A DNA stretch of 44,748 nucleotides from a virus. The stretch covers positions 1 through 44,748 of IMG/VR virus record IMGVR_UViG_3300044726_000123; one strand, given 5' to 3'. Every line of letters begins with the position of its first letter. The first letter of the stretch is position 1. Below the pieces are notes generated by a model. It was not told the origin of the DNA, ran no database searches, and saw only the letters and a list, made by a program, of their open reading frames with translations. A program made the translations under genes and the position numbers. Shown in pieces: positions 31,045-39,022 of this stretch.

Positions 31045-33282
31045 TCACAGCACGGTCCCCGCGAAGTCCTTGAGCGGCCCGACCACCTTGCCGTAGGTCT
31101 GGCCGAGCCAATACTGGACGTGAATGTCGCCGTTCTGCCCGCCGCCCTGCGCGGTATAGTCGATCAGGCTGACTGTGGTGTCGCCGTCGTCGAAGGCCGA
31201 GCAGCCCCACAGAAACATCTTCTTGGTGGTGCCAACGCCTTGATAGGCATCGTGCCAAAAGCATGCCTTCGGCGAGCCGGTGCCCTTCGGGCGCGCGGCC
31301 TGCACGTTGTAGTTCAGCGAATGCACGCCATTGACATCGGCAATCACTGCGCCGTTGCAGTCACCGCAGAAGACGTTGGCCCTGACAATGTGCATGCTGT
31401 CATGCGAGGTCGAGCCATTGGAGCTAGCCGAAAGCGCGACCTGGTCCGGAAACAGATTGAAGCCATTGTCGTAAGCACTGCAGTCGTACTCGTAGACGGT
31501 GATGAACTCGCCCTTCTGGCCGGTCGTCACGAAGGAATGGTAGTTGTGCCCGTCGACGTGGGAGTAACGGGCATGGCAGTTCTCCTTCACAATCACGTCG
31601 GCGTCGTAGATTTCAAAACCGTTGCCGTTGCCGTAGGCAAGACAGTTCTTCATGCCCATGCGCGCCAGCGTCGGAGCGCCCGTGGTGACCGGGCGATAGC
31701 GGAAAGCCGCCGTCGAGACCGCACCCGAGTTGGCGCAGAACTCCAGGTTCTCGACGAGGATGACCCCCGCCACCGTGTCCAGCGCCTGCTGCAACTCAGT
31801 GCGATAGGCGCTGCGCGTGTACATCCAGCCATCGGCTGGGTTGGGTTTGCGGTTGTCGATCATATGGACGTAGACTTTGAAGGTGCCGCTATCCCACCAA
31901 AAGGTGCCGGGCGTCGCCTCGCATGCCGCCTGTGACGCTGCGACCACGATCGGCATCGGGATGCCGCGCGCATCGAGGTACTTCCTGTCGAACTGGGCGC
32001 GGTAATAGTCGTTGCTGGTCAACGCGTTCGAGACATACGCACCAGCGCTGCCACTCGCCACGAAATTGAAGAAGGCGGCATCATAGCTCTCGCGCATCGA
32101 CACGAAACGGGTACGCCCTGTCGGACCCTCGCCGATGATCTTGAACTTGCCCGAGAAGACGACGCCGGCGGTGGAACCCGCCGACAGGTAGCCGACCCAG
32201 TCGTCCTTCATGTGGATGACGGCGGGTGATACCGCGTTGACGCGGGCATAGTCCCATGTCTTCCAGGGACTGCCCTCGGTCGTGCCGGGGTTGGCGTTGT
32301 TGCCGGTCGTGTAGTTCACATAGTAATGGTTGCAGGTCTCGGAGAGCGTAAAGTCGATCAGGTCGTAGGGCTTCTGGTAGAAGCGCACGGCGCTGCCGTC
32401 CCAGTAGATCCTCGCATTGAGCGGGTTGTTGAAGGTGCCGGGCAGCGTGATCTCGCCCATCGGCAGGCGGGCGACCGCAGCCTTGCCTAGCGGGTTGCCC
32501 ATCCTGATCCGCACCCAGGCGCCGGCCGAAGCCAGCTTGTCGTCGGCCTTGATGTAGTCGTACTCGTTGGCGTCGGCAGCAACCTGCGTCGAGTAGTTGC
32601 CGCTCCTGAAATGGTAGAAGCCCTCGCGGTTGGCGTCGGTGCGGTAGGCGACCGTGATCGTCGACGAGGCCAGCGCCTTCAGCGTGGTGAGGTTGACCCG
32701 CGGCAGCGCGCCGGTGACCAGCGCCGCTGACGCCGCCGAATCCGCCGCGTCCTGTACAGATTCCGCAACAGCGTCGAGAGCGGCCGCGCCCGCTGCCTCG
32801 ACCGCGTCAACGGCGGCCTCGCCGGCTGCCTCAACCGCATCGACCGCCGCCTCGCCCGCTGCCGTGGCGGCATCGGCCGCATCCTGCAGAGCGTCCTCAG
32901 CGTCACCAACCGTGTCGTAGGACAGGAAGAAGCCGATTGAGATCTCGTCGTGGCCGATCTCCGGCTCCGGCGTCAGGAAAGCGAAGGTCTGGCCCTCGTG
33001 CGCCGTGCCTTCCGCGACATGCACCGTCACGCCCTTGTTGATGGCCCTGGGCGAGCGGGCGTCGCTGGCCCTGTACCATTCACCCTCGCTCGCCCCGTAG
33101 ATGCCGTTCTGGCGCTGGTCCGCCTGGTCCTTGAGCAGCACCCGGTCGCCGGGCTCGACCGTCACCCCGTCGATTGTCAGCAGCCCGCCGGCGGCGGGAT
33201 TGATGTTGCTGGTGCTGGCGACGCGAACCGGCTCTCTCGAACCAGCCAGAAGCCGCGAGGTGGAGGTGGCGGGACGTGCCAT
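31045..33282 (-). CDS. Tail spike / fibre with beta-helix receptor domain
   Basis: A 745-residue protein starting at ATG 33282, 1 nt after the previous stop. Residues 1-125 look like a head-binding adaptor (TIDGVTVEPGDRVLLKDQADQRQNGIY). Then comes an Ala-rich hendecad coiled coil (about 137-170), a linker, and from about 290 a right-handed beta-helix with recurring Asn/Gly/Val turns and scattered Trp and His, similar to polysaccharide-degrading tail spikes. It is probably a trimer that recognises or cuts host surface glycans. No exact catalytic pair can be assigned. Confidence 0.75.
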   Translation of the reverse strand: MARPATSTSRLLAGSREPVRVASTSNINPAAGGLLTIDGVTVEPGDRVLLKDQADQRQNGIYGASEGEWYRASDARSPRAINKGVTVHVAEGTAHEGQTFAFLTPEPEIGHDEISIGFFLSYDTVGDAEDALQDAADAATAAGEAAVDAVEAAGEAAVDAVEAAGAAALDAVAESVQDAADSAASAALVTGALPRVNLTTLKALASSTITVAYRTDANREGFYHFRSGNYSTQVAADANEYDYIKADDKLASAGAWVRIRMGNPLGKAAVARLPMGEITLPGTFNNPLNARIYWDGSAVRFYQKPYDLIDFTLSETCNHYYVNYTTGNNANPGTTEGSPWKTWDYARVNAVSPAVIHMKDDWVGYLSAGSTAGVVFSGKFKIIGEGPTGRTRFVSMRESYDAAFFNFVASGSAGAYVSNALTSNDYYRAQFDRKYLDARGIPMPIVVAASQAACEATPGTFWWDSGTFKVYVHMIDNRKPNPADGWMYTRSAYRTELQQALDTVAGVILVENLEFCANSGAVSTAAFRYRPVTTGAPTLARMGMKNCLAYGNGNGFEIYDADVIVKENCHARYSHVDGHNYHSFVTTGQKGEFITVYEYDCSAYDNGFNLFPDQVALSASSNGSTSHDSMHIVRANVFCGDCNGAVIADVNGVHSLNYNVQAARPKGTGSPKACFWHDAYQGVGTTKKMFLWGCSAFDDGDTTVSLIDYTAQGGGQNGDIHVQYWLGQTYGKVVGPLKDFAGTVL
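32774..32872 (-). repeat. 33-bp (11-residue) tandem repeat inside the tail spike
   Basis: Three imperfect 33-bp copies encode the 11-residue unit AAGEAAVDAVE. An 11-residue period is typical of right-handed or nearly straight trimeric coiled coils. It links the adaptor to the receptor domain and can change in length by unit slippage. Confidence 0.6.
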
Positions 33283-33283
33283 G

Positions 33284-34099
33284 TCAGGCGGCTCCGACAG
33301 CTTGCAGATAGGTGCGCAGCGCGTTGTAGAGGCCAACTCCCTCGGCATCGGTCAGCGCGCCACCGAAGCCGCCCGCCGCGATCTGCCGGGCCGAGAAGTT
33401 GGAACCCTGGGTGAGCAGCGTGATCTGGGCCGCCGGGTTGGCCGCCGATACCCTGGCCACCGTCGTTTCCGGGCCGGCATTGCGCCGCACCTGGTAGTTT
33501 GCGCTGCCGCGGCGGACGAGCAGCGTGAAGCCGACGGAGTCAGCAACCGTCAGCGCCGCGGTATCGGAAGCGGCACTGTTGATGGCGGCATCGACGCCGG
33601 TCGTGTGGCGGCTGTTGATGCGCAAAAACCCGGTCGCCGTGCCAATGTCGCAGGCGGTAGTGCTCGAGGCGTTGGTGCGCGACCAGACGAAGGCCGATGC
33701 GCTGTTCTGCCCGTAGAGCCCGGCCGCCGTCGACGGGATGAAGCCGGTGGCCAGCGACGATGACGAGCCGGTGTAGCCGCGGTCGGCCGCAAACACCGGG
33801 CTGCCGGCCGAGGACAGATTGTAGAGGTCGCTTTTCCAGTTGCGCTGCGATGACTGCACATCGGCCGAAGCCAGCACGTAGAGCGCATCGAGCTTGGCCC
33901 ACACGCCAGCTGACTTCAGCGTCTCGATAAGCGTGTTGATCAGGTTCTTGCGGGCGGAAGTCGGCGGCGTCGTGAACCTGGCGAAGAGATCGTCGGCGGC
34001 TTGATTGAAGTCGAGCCGGCCACGGCGGTCGGCAAGTCTGCGCCACCACCACCACGGCAGGCCGCCGCGGTTCCTAAACGTACGCTGCATGCCGCTCAC
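33284..34099 (-). CDS. Tail-associated protein, possible carbohydrate-binding beta domain
   Basis: A 271-residue protein starting at GTG 34099, which overlaps the upstream stop (GTGA). Residues about 75-250 form a Ser/Ala/Thr-rich beta domain (SSSSLATGFIPSTAAGLYGQNSASAFVW, then GFTLLVRRGSANYQVRRN) resembling concanavalin/LamG-like phage proteins. An N-terminal WWWWRRL patch is odd. It ends 1 nt before the tail spike start, so it is likely a spike-associated virion protein. Function inferred. Confidence 0.55.
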   Translation of the reverse strand: MSGMQRTFRNRGGLPWWWWRRLADRRGRLDFNQAADDLFARFTTPPTSARKNLINTLIETLKSAGVWAKLDALYVLASADVQSSQRNWKSDLYNLSSAGSPVFAADRGYTGSSSSLATGFIPSTAAGLYGQNSASAFVWSRTNASSTTACDIGTATGFLRINSRHTTGVDAAINSAASDTAALTVADSVGFTLLVRRGSANYQVRRNAGPETTVARVSAANPAAQITLLTQGSNFSARQIAAGGFGGALTDAEGVGLYNALRTYLQAVGAA

Positions 34100-34353
34100 G
34101 GCTGCGCGCCCTCGAGATTGACCAGGCGCGCCTCAAGCTGGGCAAACCCCGCCTGCAGCGCGACAACCGCTTCCTCCAGCACGGCGATCCGCGCCTCCCG
34201 GGCGGGGGCAGGTTCCTGCAGGGCGGCGACATCTTCCTCCAGCCCCGCTATGCGCGGCCCCAGCGGATCCAGCTGACGGCTCTTCGGCTCCTGCAGCGCC
34301 GCCTTCGTCACCGCCAGGATCTTCTTCTCCTGGCCCATCTTCAGCCGCGCCAT
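34096..34353 (-). CDS. Small coiled-coil tail-associated protein
   Basis: An 85-residue protein with a strong heptad pattern over residues 35-80 (IAGLEEDVAALQE, then IAVLEEAVVALQAGFAQLEARLVNLEG). Such short coiled coils often trimerise and attach fibres. It is coupled to the beta-domain gene downstream and starts 2 nt after the previous stop. Confidence 0.55.
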   Translation of the reverse strand: MARLKMGQEKKILAVTKAALQEPKSRQLDPLGPRIAGLEEDVAALQEPAPAREARIAVLEEAVVALQAGFAQLEARLVNLEGAQP

Positions 34354-34355
34354 CG

Positions 34356-34568
34356 CTACACTCCGAGCAATACGCGACGCTGCGGCTGCTGCTCAGCGGC
34401 CACCGACTGCGGCGCCAAGTCAGTCTTCACGGTCGCGGCCGTTCCACCGGCCATAGCCATGCGCGCACGCTCGGCCGCCTCGCGCTGCCGCACCTCCTCC
34501 ATTGTGACCGAGGGAGGGGTTGGCAGCGGCGGCATCTTCGGCATCGCCGGTGTTGAGAAAAAGCACAT
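34356..34568 (-). CDS. Small virion protein overlapping the gp13-like gene
   Basis: A 70-residue protein starting at ATG 34568 (MCFFSTPAMPKMPPLPTPP), followed by a charged helical part (MEEVRQREAAERARMAMAGG). It overlaps the end of the gp13-like gene by 149 nt in a different frame, and this frame has the better third-position GC there. Pro-rich MC-starting proteins of this size are frequent beside podoviral internal protein genes. Role unknown. Confidence 0.6.
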   Translation of the reverse strand: MCFFSTPAMPKMPPLPTPPSVTMEEVRQREAAERARMAMAGGTAATVKTDLAPQSVAAEQQPQRRVLLGV

Positions 34569-35028
34569 CGTCGATCGTCCAATCCCAGAGGATGAAGGTC
34601 TCTCCGCCCGTACCGTAACGCGGCAGTTCACAGCGCCGTGTGGCACCCAGATGGCGCAGCAGGGTGTGAGCGGACTTGTGCGACGCCAGTGCCCGCGCTT
34701 CACCACGAAGCGCTCCAGCATTGAGGACGTCTGGCATCAGGACTTCGAGACAGAACCGCTTGATCGCCGGCACGCATCGCCACATGCGATGACTGCCCCA
34801 CGCCCAAATGATCCACAGCCCCGTACGCTGCTCTCGTGCCCCGAAGGCTGCTTCGGGGTTGCCGTCAAGCTCGACGCAGTAGGCGAAGCCCTGCAGGGCG
34901 CTGAGAGCCAATCCAGCCGGGGTCCAGCCGGGGATCTGGCAGCTCACCTCGGCGTGATCGTCAGGCCGGAGGCGAGATGCAACGTAAGAGAGATCGCGAA
35001 GAGTGCCGCCGACAATGCGGACGGGCAT
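34420..35028 (-). CDS. DUF2833-like / T7 gp13-like GNAT-fold virion protein
   Basis: A 202-residue protein. The order of elements (PVRIVGGTLRDLSYVASRLRP, then GFAYCVELDGNPEAAFGARE, LWIIWAWGSHRMWRCVPAIKRFCLEV, and HLGATRRCELP) matches the GNAT-like DUF2833 family that includes T7 gp13, a virion-assembly factor. The last about 50 residues overlap the 34356-34568 gene and may not be conserved. Its ATG directly follows the stop of the upstream gene. Confidence 0.65.
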   Translation of the reverse strand: MPVRIVGGTLRDLSYVASRLRPDDHAEVSCQIPGWTPAGLALSALQGFAYCVELDGNPEAAFGAREQRTGLWIIWAWGSHRMWRCVPAIKRFCLEVLMPDVLNAGALRGEARALASHKSAHTLLRHLGATRRCELPRYGTGGETFILWDWTIDDVLFLNTGDAEDAAAANPSLGHNGGGAAARGGRACAHGYGRWNGRDRED

Positions 35029-35610
35029 TCATTCCTTCCGGTGGAGCGTCTTCCGTTTCGTCTCAGGCTCAGGTTTGCCGCCACGTGCTGGCGCGTCCAC
35101 GACATGGATGTTCACCGACGCTTCCGAGCCGCCAGAACGAACGGTCCAGGTGACGTCTCCAAGCGTCGCCGGCGTGTCGCCGGTGAAGCCCCAGTTCCCC
35201 TCGGCATCGGCCACCGTCGTGGCGTTCGGGGCACTGAGTTCAGGATCACTCCACAACTCGACGTCCGCTCCCGCTCCCGCTCCGATGCCGATGATGTCAT
35301 GCACGGCCGGGACCGTTGCTCCTTCTTCCGGGCTCGTAATGGTCAACACGATGGGCTCCGGCTCCGGCTCCACAGGCTCAGTCTCATCCACATAAGCCCG
35401 CCGATCGCCCTCGCGCCAGCCGAAGCCGCCGACCGATCCCACCGGGCCACCACGGATCATGCCAATCTCAACACCGGCTTCCACCTCTTCAGCGGTCGCT
35501 TCGGCCGTTTCGTCCAGATCCGGCTCGGTGCCTTCCTCCATCTGCTTGATGTCGGAAACCTCTTCCTCGCCCGCGTCCGTGGTGATGATCACCGCCCAGC
35601 GCACCATCAT
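35029..35610 (-). CDS. Unknown protein with duplicated N-terminal domain and Ig-like C-terminus
   Basis: A 193-residue protein. The first about 70 residues (WAVIITTDAGEEEVSDIKQME, then IGMIRGGPVGSVGGFGWRE) are clearly related to the first 64 residues of the 37585-37989 protein. The C-terminal 90 residues look like an immunoglobulin-like beta sandwich (LTITSPEEGATVPAVHDIIGIGAGAGADVELW). Ig-like domains are common on virion surfaces and bind host cells weakly. It sits 13 nt after the terminase nuclease gene. Confidence 0.6.
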   Translation of the reverse strand: MMVRWAVIITTDAGEEEVSDIKQMEEGTEPDLDETAEATAEEVEAGVEIGMIRGGPVGSVGGFGWREGDRRAYVDETEPVEPEPEPIVLTITSPEEGATVPAVHDIIGIGAGAGADVELWSDPELSAPNATTVADAEGNWGFTGDTPATLGDVTWTVRSGGSEASVNIHVVDAPARGGKPEPETKRKTLHRKE

Positions 35611-35623
35611 GTCACGTCTCCTG

Positions 35624-36388
35624 TTATCGTCTGAAATCGGCCAGCGGATCGGCGATCCTTGGCCTGCTCGGGCCCTTCGCCATGCGCAGTACCCTGGGCT
35701 CGACGACCGCCTCGCGGATCATCATCACGCCATAGCGCGTGGCCGACATCAGGTCATCTCGCAGCTTCACGACCCGCCCCTCGGCCCGATGATAAAGCCG
35801 GAACTCCTCGAACCAGTCATTGAGCGTCGAGAACACCTTGAACCTGTTGGTCTGCATGCGATCGAGCATCATCATCAGCCCGGCCTCGACCGACACCGAG
35901 CCATCCTTGAACTGCGCATGAGTGCCAAGCATCCTCAGCCCATGCTCGCGATATTGCCTGGCGAGCGCGATGCCGGCGCCTTCCAGCGTTTCGCGGTGCC
36001 CGTCCCGGGGCCACGCCCATGGCAGCCAGTCGCCCCACGGCTTTAGCGTGATTGCCTGCATGGCCGGCGATTGCTGCGACGCCCGGTAGCACTTGGTGAT
36101 GAAGATCACGTCAGCCTCGGTGTCATAGGCGAGCTCGACGGCCGCCGATGGATGATCCCAGCCGAAATCGAGTGCTCCGAGACGCGGCCAGAACGGCGGC
36201 AGCTTGAACGGGTCGACGGATATTTCTTCCTCGGCAACCGGGAACACACGGCCAGATCCCAGTACCGGAATGCCCCGTGCACGGGCGTCGCGCTCATGCA
36301 GCGGATAGGCTGCGATGATCGCGGCGCGCTCTTGCGGCGTGTAGTGCTCCGCGTCGTCGATGGTCATGAAGGTGACTTGGCGGCTCAT
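35624..36388 (-). CDS. terL: Terminase large subunit, nuclease half
   Basis: A 254-residue protein with the RNase-H-like nuclease of TerL: LGALDFGWDHP (Asp74), WPRDG (Asp129) and KLRDDLMSATRYG (Asp211/212) provide the metal-binding acids. Just before it, HERDARARGIPVLGSGRVFPV matches the linker of single-chain terminases. Its ATG overlaps the stop of the ATPase half as ATGA, and a -1 shift there would give one 497-residue protein, the usual TerL length. It cuts the DNA concatemer during packaging. Confidence 0.85.
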   Translation of the reverse strand: MSRQVTFMTIDDAEHYTPQERAAIIAAYPLHERDARARGIPVLGSGRVFPVAEEEISVDPFKLPPFWPRLGALDFGWDHPSAAVELAYDTEADVIFITKCYRASQQSPAMQAITLKPWGDWLPWAWPRDGHRETLEGAGIALARQYREHGLRMLGTHAQFKDGSVSVEAGLMMMLDRMQTNRFKVFSTLNDWFEEFRLYHRAEGRVVKLRDDLMSATRYGVMMIREAVVEPRVLRMAKGPSRPRIADPLADFRR

Positions 36389-37116
36389 GCTGCCCTCTTG
36401 CTCGCCTTCAGCAGCCGATCCACGTCATCGCCTGTCAGGAACTGCAATACGACTTCGGAGAGCCCCAACAGCGGAGTGCAGGTCATGATCGCAATGCCGC
36501 CGGTAGCGTTCGTCCTGGTCAGGCCCTCGGTGTAGATGTCGAGCGGACTTTCTTCGTCGAACCAGACGCCTTCCAGCGTCTCGCCCTGCCACTTCTCGCG
36601 GCCTCGCTCGTAGCTCTTGAAAGCCAGTACCGAACGGCCCTGTTGCACGTCGGCGCCGCCACCATGCTTGACCACGATGCTGTCCAGGCCGTTTGGAACG
36701 CCGCGGCCTGGGATGACGGTGACGATGGCATCTCCAGGGATCATGCCCGTGCCCCAGGCTTCGGATTGCTGCGGAGGCCCGACCAGGATGCGCTGGGGAT
36801 TGTCGCGGGTCGACTCGCCTGTCACACCAGCCGCCCACATTCGCACCGGCCTGTCGAAGGTCTTGCCAGCCCACCAGGTTGGATAGCGCCCGGTGAGATG
36901 CATCGCCCATTCAGCGCCACCAGCCAGCGTTTTCCCGAGCTGGTTGCCGGCAAGGAACAGGCGCTCGCGATGGACGGCGCCTCCAGCGTGGAACTCGGCC
37001 TGCTTGCGATAGGGACGGTAGCCGGCGAGCTTATTCCTCGTCCTTCTCCGTTCCGTCTCCTCGAGCAGCTGTTGCAACTCCAGCTTTTCCGAGTAGCTCA
37101 GTGATGCGAGCATCAA
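36385..37116 (-). CDS. terL: Terminase large subunit, ATPase half
   Basis: A 243-residue protein with the packaging ATPase motifs: GNQLGKT (57-63) as Walker A, GVWFDEES (183-190) as Walker B with the catalytic Glu, and MTCTP (211-215) as coupling motif. The frame stops where single-chain TerL proteins continue into the nuclease. It overlaps the small-subunit gene by 86 nt upstream. The two halves must associate to package DNA, or are joined by frameshifting. Confidence 0.85.
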   Translation of the reverse strand: MMLASLSYSEKLELQQLLEETERRRTRNKLAGYRPYRKQAEFHAGGAVHRERLFLAGNQLGKTLAGGAEWAMHLTGRYPTWWAGKTFDRPVRMWAAGVTGESTRDNPQRILVGPPQQSEAWGTGMIPGDAIVTVIPGRGVPNGLDSIVVKHGGGADVQQGRSVLAFKSYERGREKWQGETLEGVWFDEESPLDIYTEGLTRTNATGGIAIMTCTPLLGLSEVVLQFLTGDDVDRLLKASKRAA

Positions 37117-37483
37117 GCGCCTCTTGCGGCATCGTCTGGACCGAGCCGGAAAGGTTCATGTCGACGCGATCGCCGTACTTCTTCGGCGCCAGCTTGGACG
37201 CGCGCCACTTTCGCGCGTCAACCCGGATGCGTGCCTTGTTCGGATCCAGCTCGTTGTCCGCGATTTCGATAATTTCATCGGCGGCGCGATCCTGCTGCAA
37301 TTCCCGCGCGCGGGCGTATTGCTGCGCGAATTCAGAGTGCTTTTCCAGCCACTGATAGACTGTTCGCTCTCCAGGAAAGCCTGGCTTTTCGCACACCCTG
37401 TAGAGGGCTGCCCCTTCGATAATAGCCTCGCAGAGTTTATCCGCGATTGCCTCATCGTACTCGGTCGGGCGGCCTCTAGGCAT
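37031..37483 (-). CDS. terS: Terminase small subunit
   Basis: A 150-residue protein. The N-terminal 70 residues are a DNA-recognising helical domain (GRPTEYDEAIADKLCEAI, then GERTVYQWLEKHSEFAQQYARARE), followed by DKLCEA-type helices and the ARKWRASKLAPKKYGDR patch often seen in alphaproteobacterial TerS proteins. It lies directly before the terminase ATPase gene. TerS oligomers choose the pac or cos site and stimulate TerL. Confidence 0.8.
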   Translation of the reverse strand: MPRGRPTEYDEAIADKLCEAIIEGAALYRVCEKPGFPGERTVYQWLEKHSEFAQQYARARELQQDRAADEIIEIADNELDPNKARIRVDARKWRASKLAPKKYGDRVDMNLSGSVQTMPQEALDARITELLGKAGVATAARGDGTEKDEE

Positions 37484-37584
37484 TATCTGGGATCATCCAT
37501 TCCTAAGGCCCCGCGCCAGCGGCTCGAACGGTGACTGGAAAGGTGCGGCGACCCAGTCATCGAGAACCACAGGCGCCGGATTGG

Positions 37585-37989
37585 TTAAGCCGCGGTCTTG
37601 GCCTTCTTGGCATTGGAAGCCTCGGCCTTTTTCTCGGCATCGCGCTGCTCTGCGACGCGCTTGTCAGCGGCCTGCTTCTGAGCGGAGGGCTCACGGGACT
37701 GGCGCTTTTTCTCGACCTCGCGGGCGGCAAGCTTTTCGTCGCGGCGTTCCTGCTCGGACTCGGCGGTCTGCTCGGCGATCGGGCCACGCGCATCGTCGTC
37801 GCGGAATCCGAAACCGCCGACGGCAGCACGGGGACCACCGCGGATCATGCCGATCAGGACGCCGTCTTCGGCCTCCTCGACCTTGGCATCGCTGTCGGGC
37901 TCAGGCGGTGCGCCTTCCATGAGTTTGATATCGGAGACTTCGTCCTCACCGTCGTCGGTGGTGACGATAAGTGCGTAGCGGGTAGACAT
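37585..37989 (-). CDS. Unknown protein paralogous to the 35029-35610 gene
   Basis: A 134-residue protein. Residues 1-64 (YALIVTTDDGEDEVSDIKLME, then IGMIRGGPRAAVGGFGFRDDD) repeat the N-terminal domain of the protein at 35029-35610. The C-terminal 65 residues are a highly charged Lys/Glu/Ala helix, unlike the Ig-like end of its paralogue. It is the first gene after the late terminator-like hairpin. The 100 bp between it and TerS are non-coding. Function unknown. Confidence 0.6.
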   Translation of the reverse strand: MSTRYALIVTTDDGEDEVSDIKLMEGAPPEPDSDAKVEEAEDGVLIGMIRGGPRAAVGGFGFRDDDARGPIAEQTAESEQERRDEKLAAREVEKKRQSREPSAQKQAADKRVAEQRDAEKKAEASNAKKAKTAA

Positions 37990-38021
37990 GGGAGGTTCTC
38001 CTGGAGGTGGGGGCTGAACGC

Positions 38022-38044
38022 AAAATGCCCGCTCGGGGCGGGCA
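38022..38044 (-). terminator. Intrinsic terminator-like hairpin before the late operon
   Basis: TGCCCGC (38026-38032) pairs with GCGGGCA (38038-38044) around a 5-nt loop. In the leftward direction the stem is followed by TTTT (38025-38022). It lies between the 38100-38708 gene and the first late gene, so late transcription must start below it or read through it. Confidence 0.55.
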
Positions 38045-38074
38045 GTTCCTGACGAATTTTCGGGAGTGGCGAAG

Positions 38075-38103
38075 AGTTGTCACAACTGGCGTCCACCTGT
38101 CAA
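38075..38103 (-). promoter_or_regulatory. Possible late promoter
   Basis: A perfect -35 TTGACA (38103 to 38098) on the minus strand is followed after 17 nt by ACAACT, a poor -10 (38080 to 38075) that lies in the palindrome AGTTGT-C-ACAACT (38075-38087). It precedes the terminator at 38044-38022. A weak -10 suggests an activated promoter. Confidence 0.35.
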
Positions 38104-38708
38104 TCGCTGCGGCGTTCGGCACCGAAGAAAGCCTCGGCCATCTGGTCGAGCCCGATCGCCAGCAGCGCGATCAGCGCGTCACGACGCTTGCCGGTTCCGG
38201 TCGATGCAGCACGGATCGACTGGCGCATGCCACAGACATGCTCGACGACGACGATGATATCGGGATGGCTGATTGCCCGATGGGCATGACGGACGGCGCT
38301 GGCGGCGTCGAGGGCGGCTTCGAGGATGTCCTTACCTGCCCTGCCGCCGTCGACCTTGAGATCGAGCGATGGCGGCTTGATCCCGTGTGATGCCAGTGCC
38401 TCGTAGGCTTCGCGATAGCGATTGCCAGCGTTGCGCTGGCGTGACGAGAGCCAGCGCAGCTCGATGAGCGGATCGTAGGAGCTGATGCGAACGACGCCGT
38501 TGCTTTGACTGAGCTGCCGTCCGGCGTCGGCCGTGCCGTTGGGAGCGCGCTCGCGGCCGTGCCCGTCGAGGCGGACGGGCAGGCCGAGGTTGCGGCGGAT
38601 GCGCACCTGCTCTTTTTCCGACTGTGAGATCGGCTTTGGCTTATTGCGCTTGCAGCTCCGGCGATGGTCACGGAGCGGGGCTTCATTGGGTTTGGCTTTC
38701 AATGTCAT
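38100..38708 (-). CDS. Unknown protein, possible late regulator (DUF6456-like C-terminus)
   Basis: A 202-residue basic protein. The first 60 residues are Lys/Arg/Gln-rich with no fold visible. The C-terminal part (SSRQRNAGNRYREAYEALASHGIKPP, later SHPDIIVVVEHVCGMRQSIRAASTGTGKRRDALIALLAIGLDQMAEAF) is a helical domain similar to the DUF6456 region of rhizobial regulators, containing a helix-turn-helix-like end. It sits immediately before a promoter-like site and terminator upstream of the late genes, the place of antiterminator Q in lambda. That role is inference. Confidence 0.5.
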   Translation of the reverse strand: MTLKAKPNEAPLRDHRRSCKRNKPKPISQSEKEQVRIRRNLGLPVRLDGHGRERAPNGTADAGRQLSQSNGVVRISSYDPLIELRWLSSRQRNAGNRYREAYEALASHGIKPPSLDLKVDGGRAGKDILEAALDAASAVRHAHRAISHPDIIVVVEHVCGMRQSIRAASTGTGKRRDALIALLAIGLDQMAEAFFGAERRSD

Positions 38709-38798
38709 CTCCGGTCTGGCGGACTGGGTAGAGATGACCCCGGCAGGGAGTTGGAAGATAGGCTGATTTGTAACGATCGGGCAAGGCGGGCTCGATAG

Positions 38799-39013
38799 CC
38801 TGTGAACCTGTTCCCCTATCTCTATTACCCCCTATATCTCCCCCTCAAAAAATAGGGTGATATGATTCACGGAACAGGTTCACAGGTTCTCTAATATATT
38901 GATATATATATATAATTTATTAGAACCTGTTCCTGAACCTGTGAACCTGTTCCTCTGGTTTGAAAAACCTGTGCACCGATTTTGGAACCCGTTCCCAAGC
39001 AGTCAGGAACAGG
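38799..39013. other. Putative replication origin: iterons around an AT-rich core
   Basis: The GAACCTGTTCC family recurs: CCTGTGAACCTGTTCC at 38799-38814, an inverted 19-bp copy at 38871-38889, a short copy at 38923-38933, a direct 19-bp copy at 38935-38953, and partial copies at 38984-38995 and 39006-39013. The two 19-bp copies are perfect inverted repeats of each other. Between them lies TATATATATATAATTTATTA-type DNA (38890-38922), far more AT-rich than the genome. Position next to the primase-helicase gene supports an origin. The gap 38709-39043 contains no gene. Confidence 0.65.
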
Positions 39014-39022
39014 ATCGGACAG

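Noticed and set aside
29414-31096. 560-codon rightward frame opposite the portal gene
   Set aside because: The portal motifs on the minus strand are unambiguous; this frame is a mirror of its third-position GC.
34459-35634. 391-codon rightward frame opposite small virion genes
   Set aside because: Three minus-strand genes with recognisable features occupy the region; the frame carries no motif.
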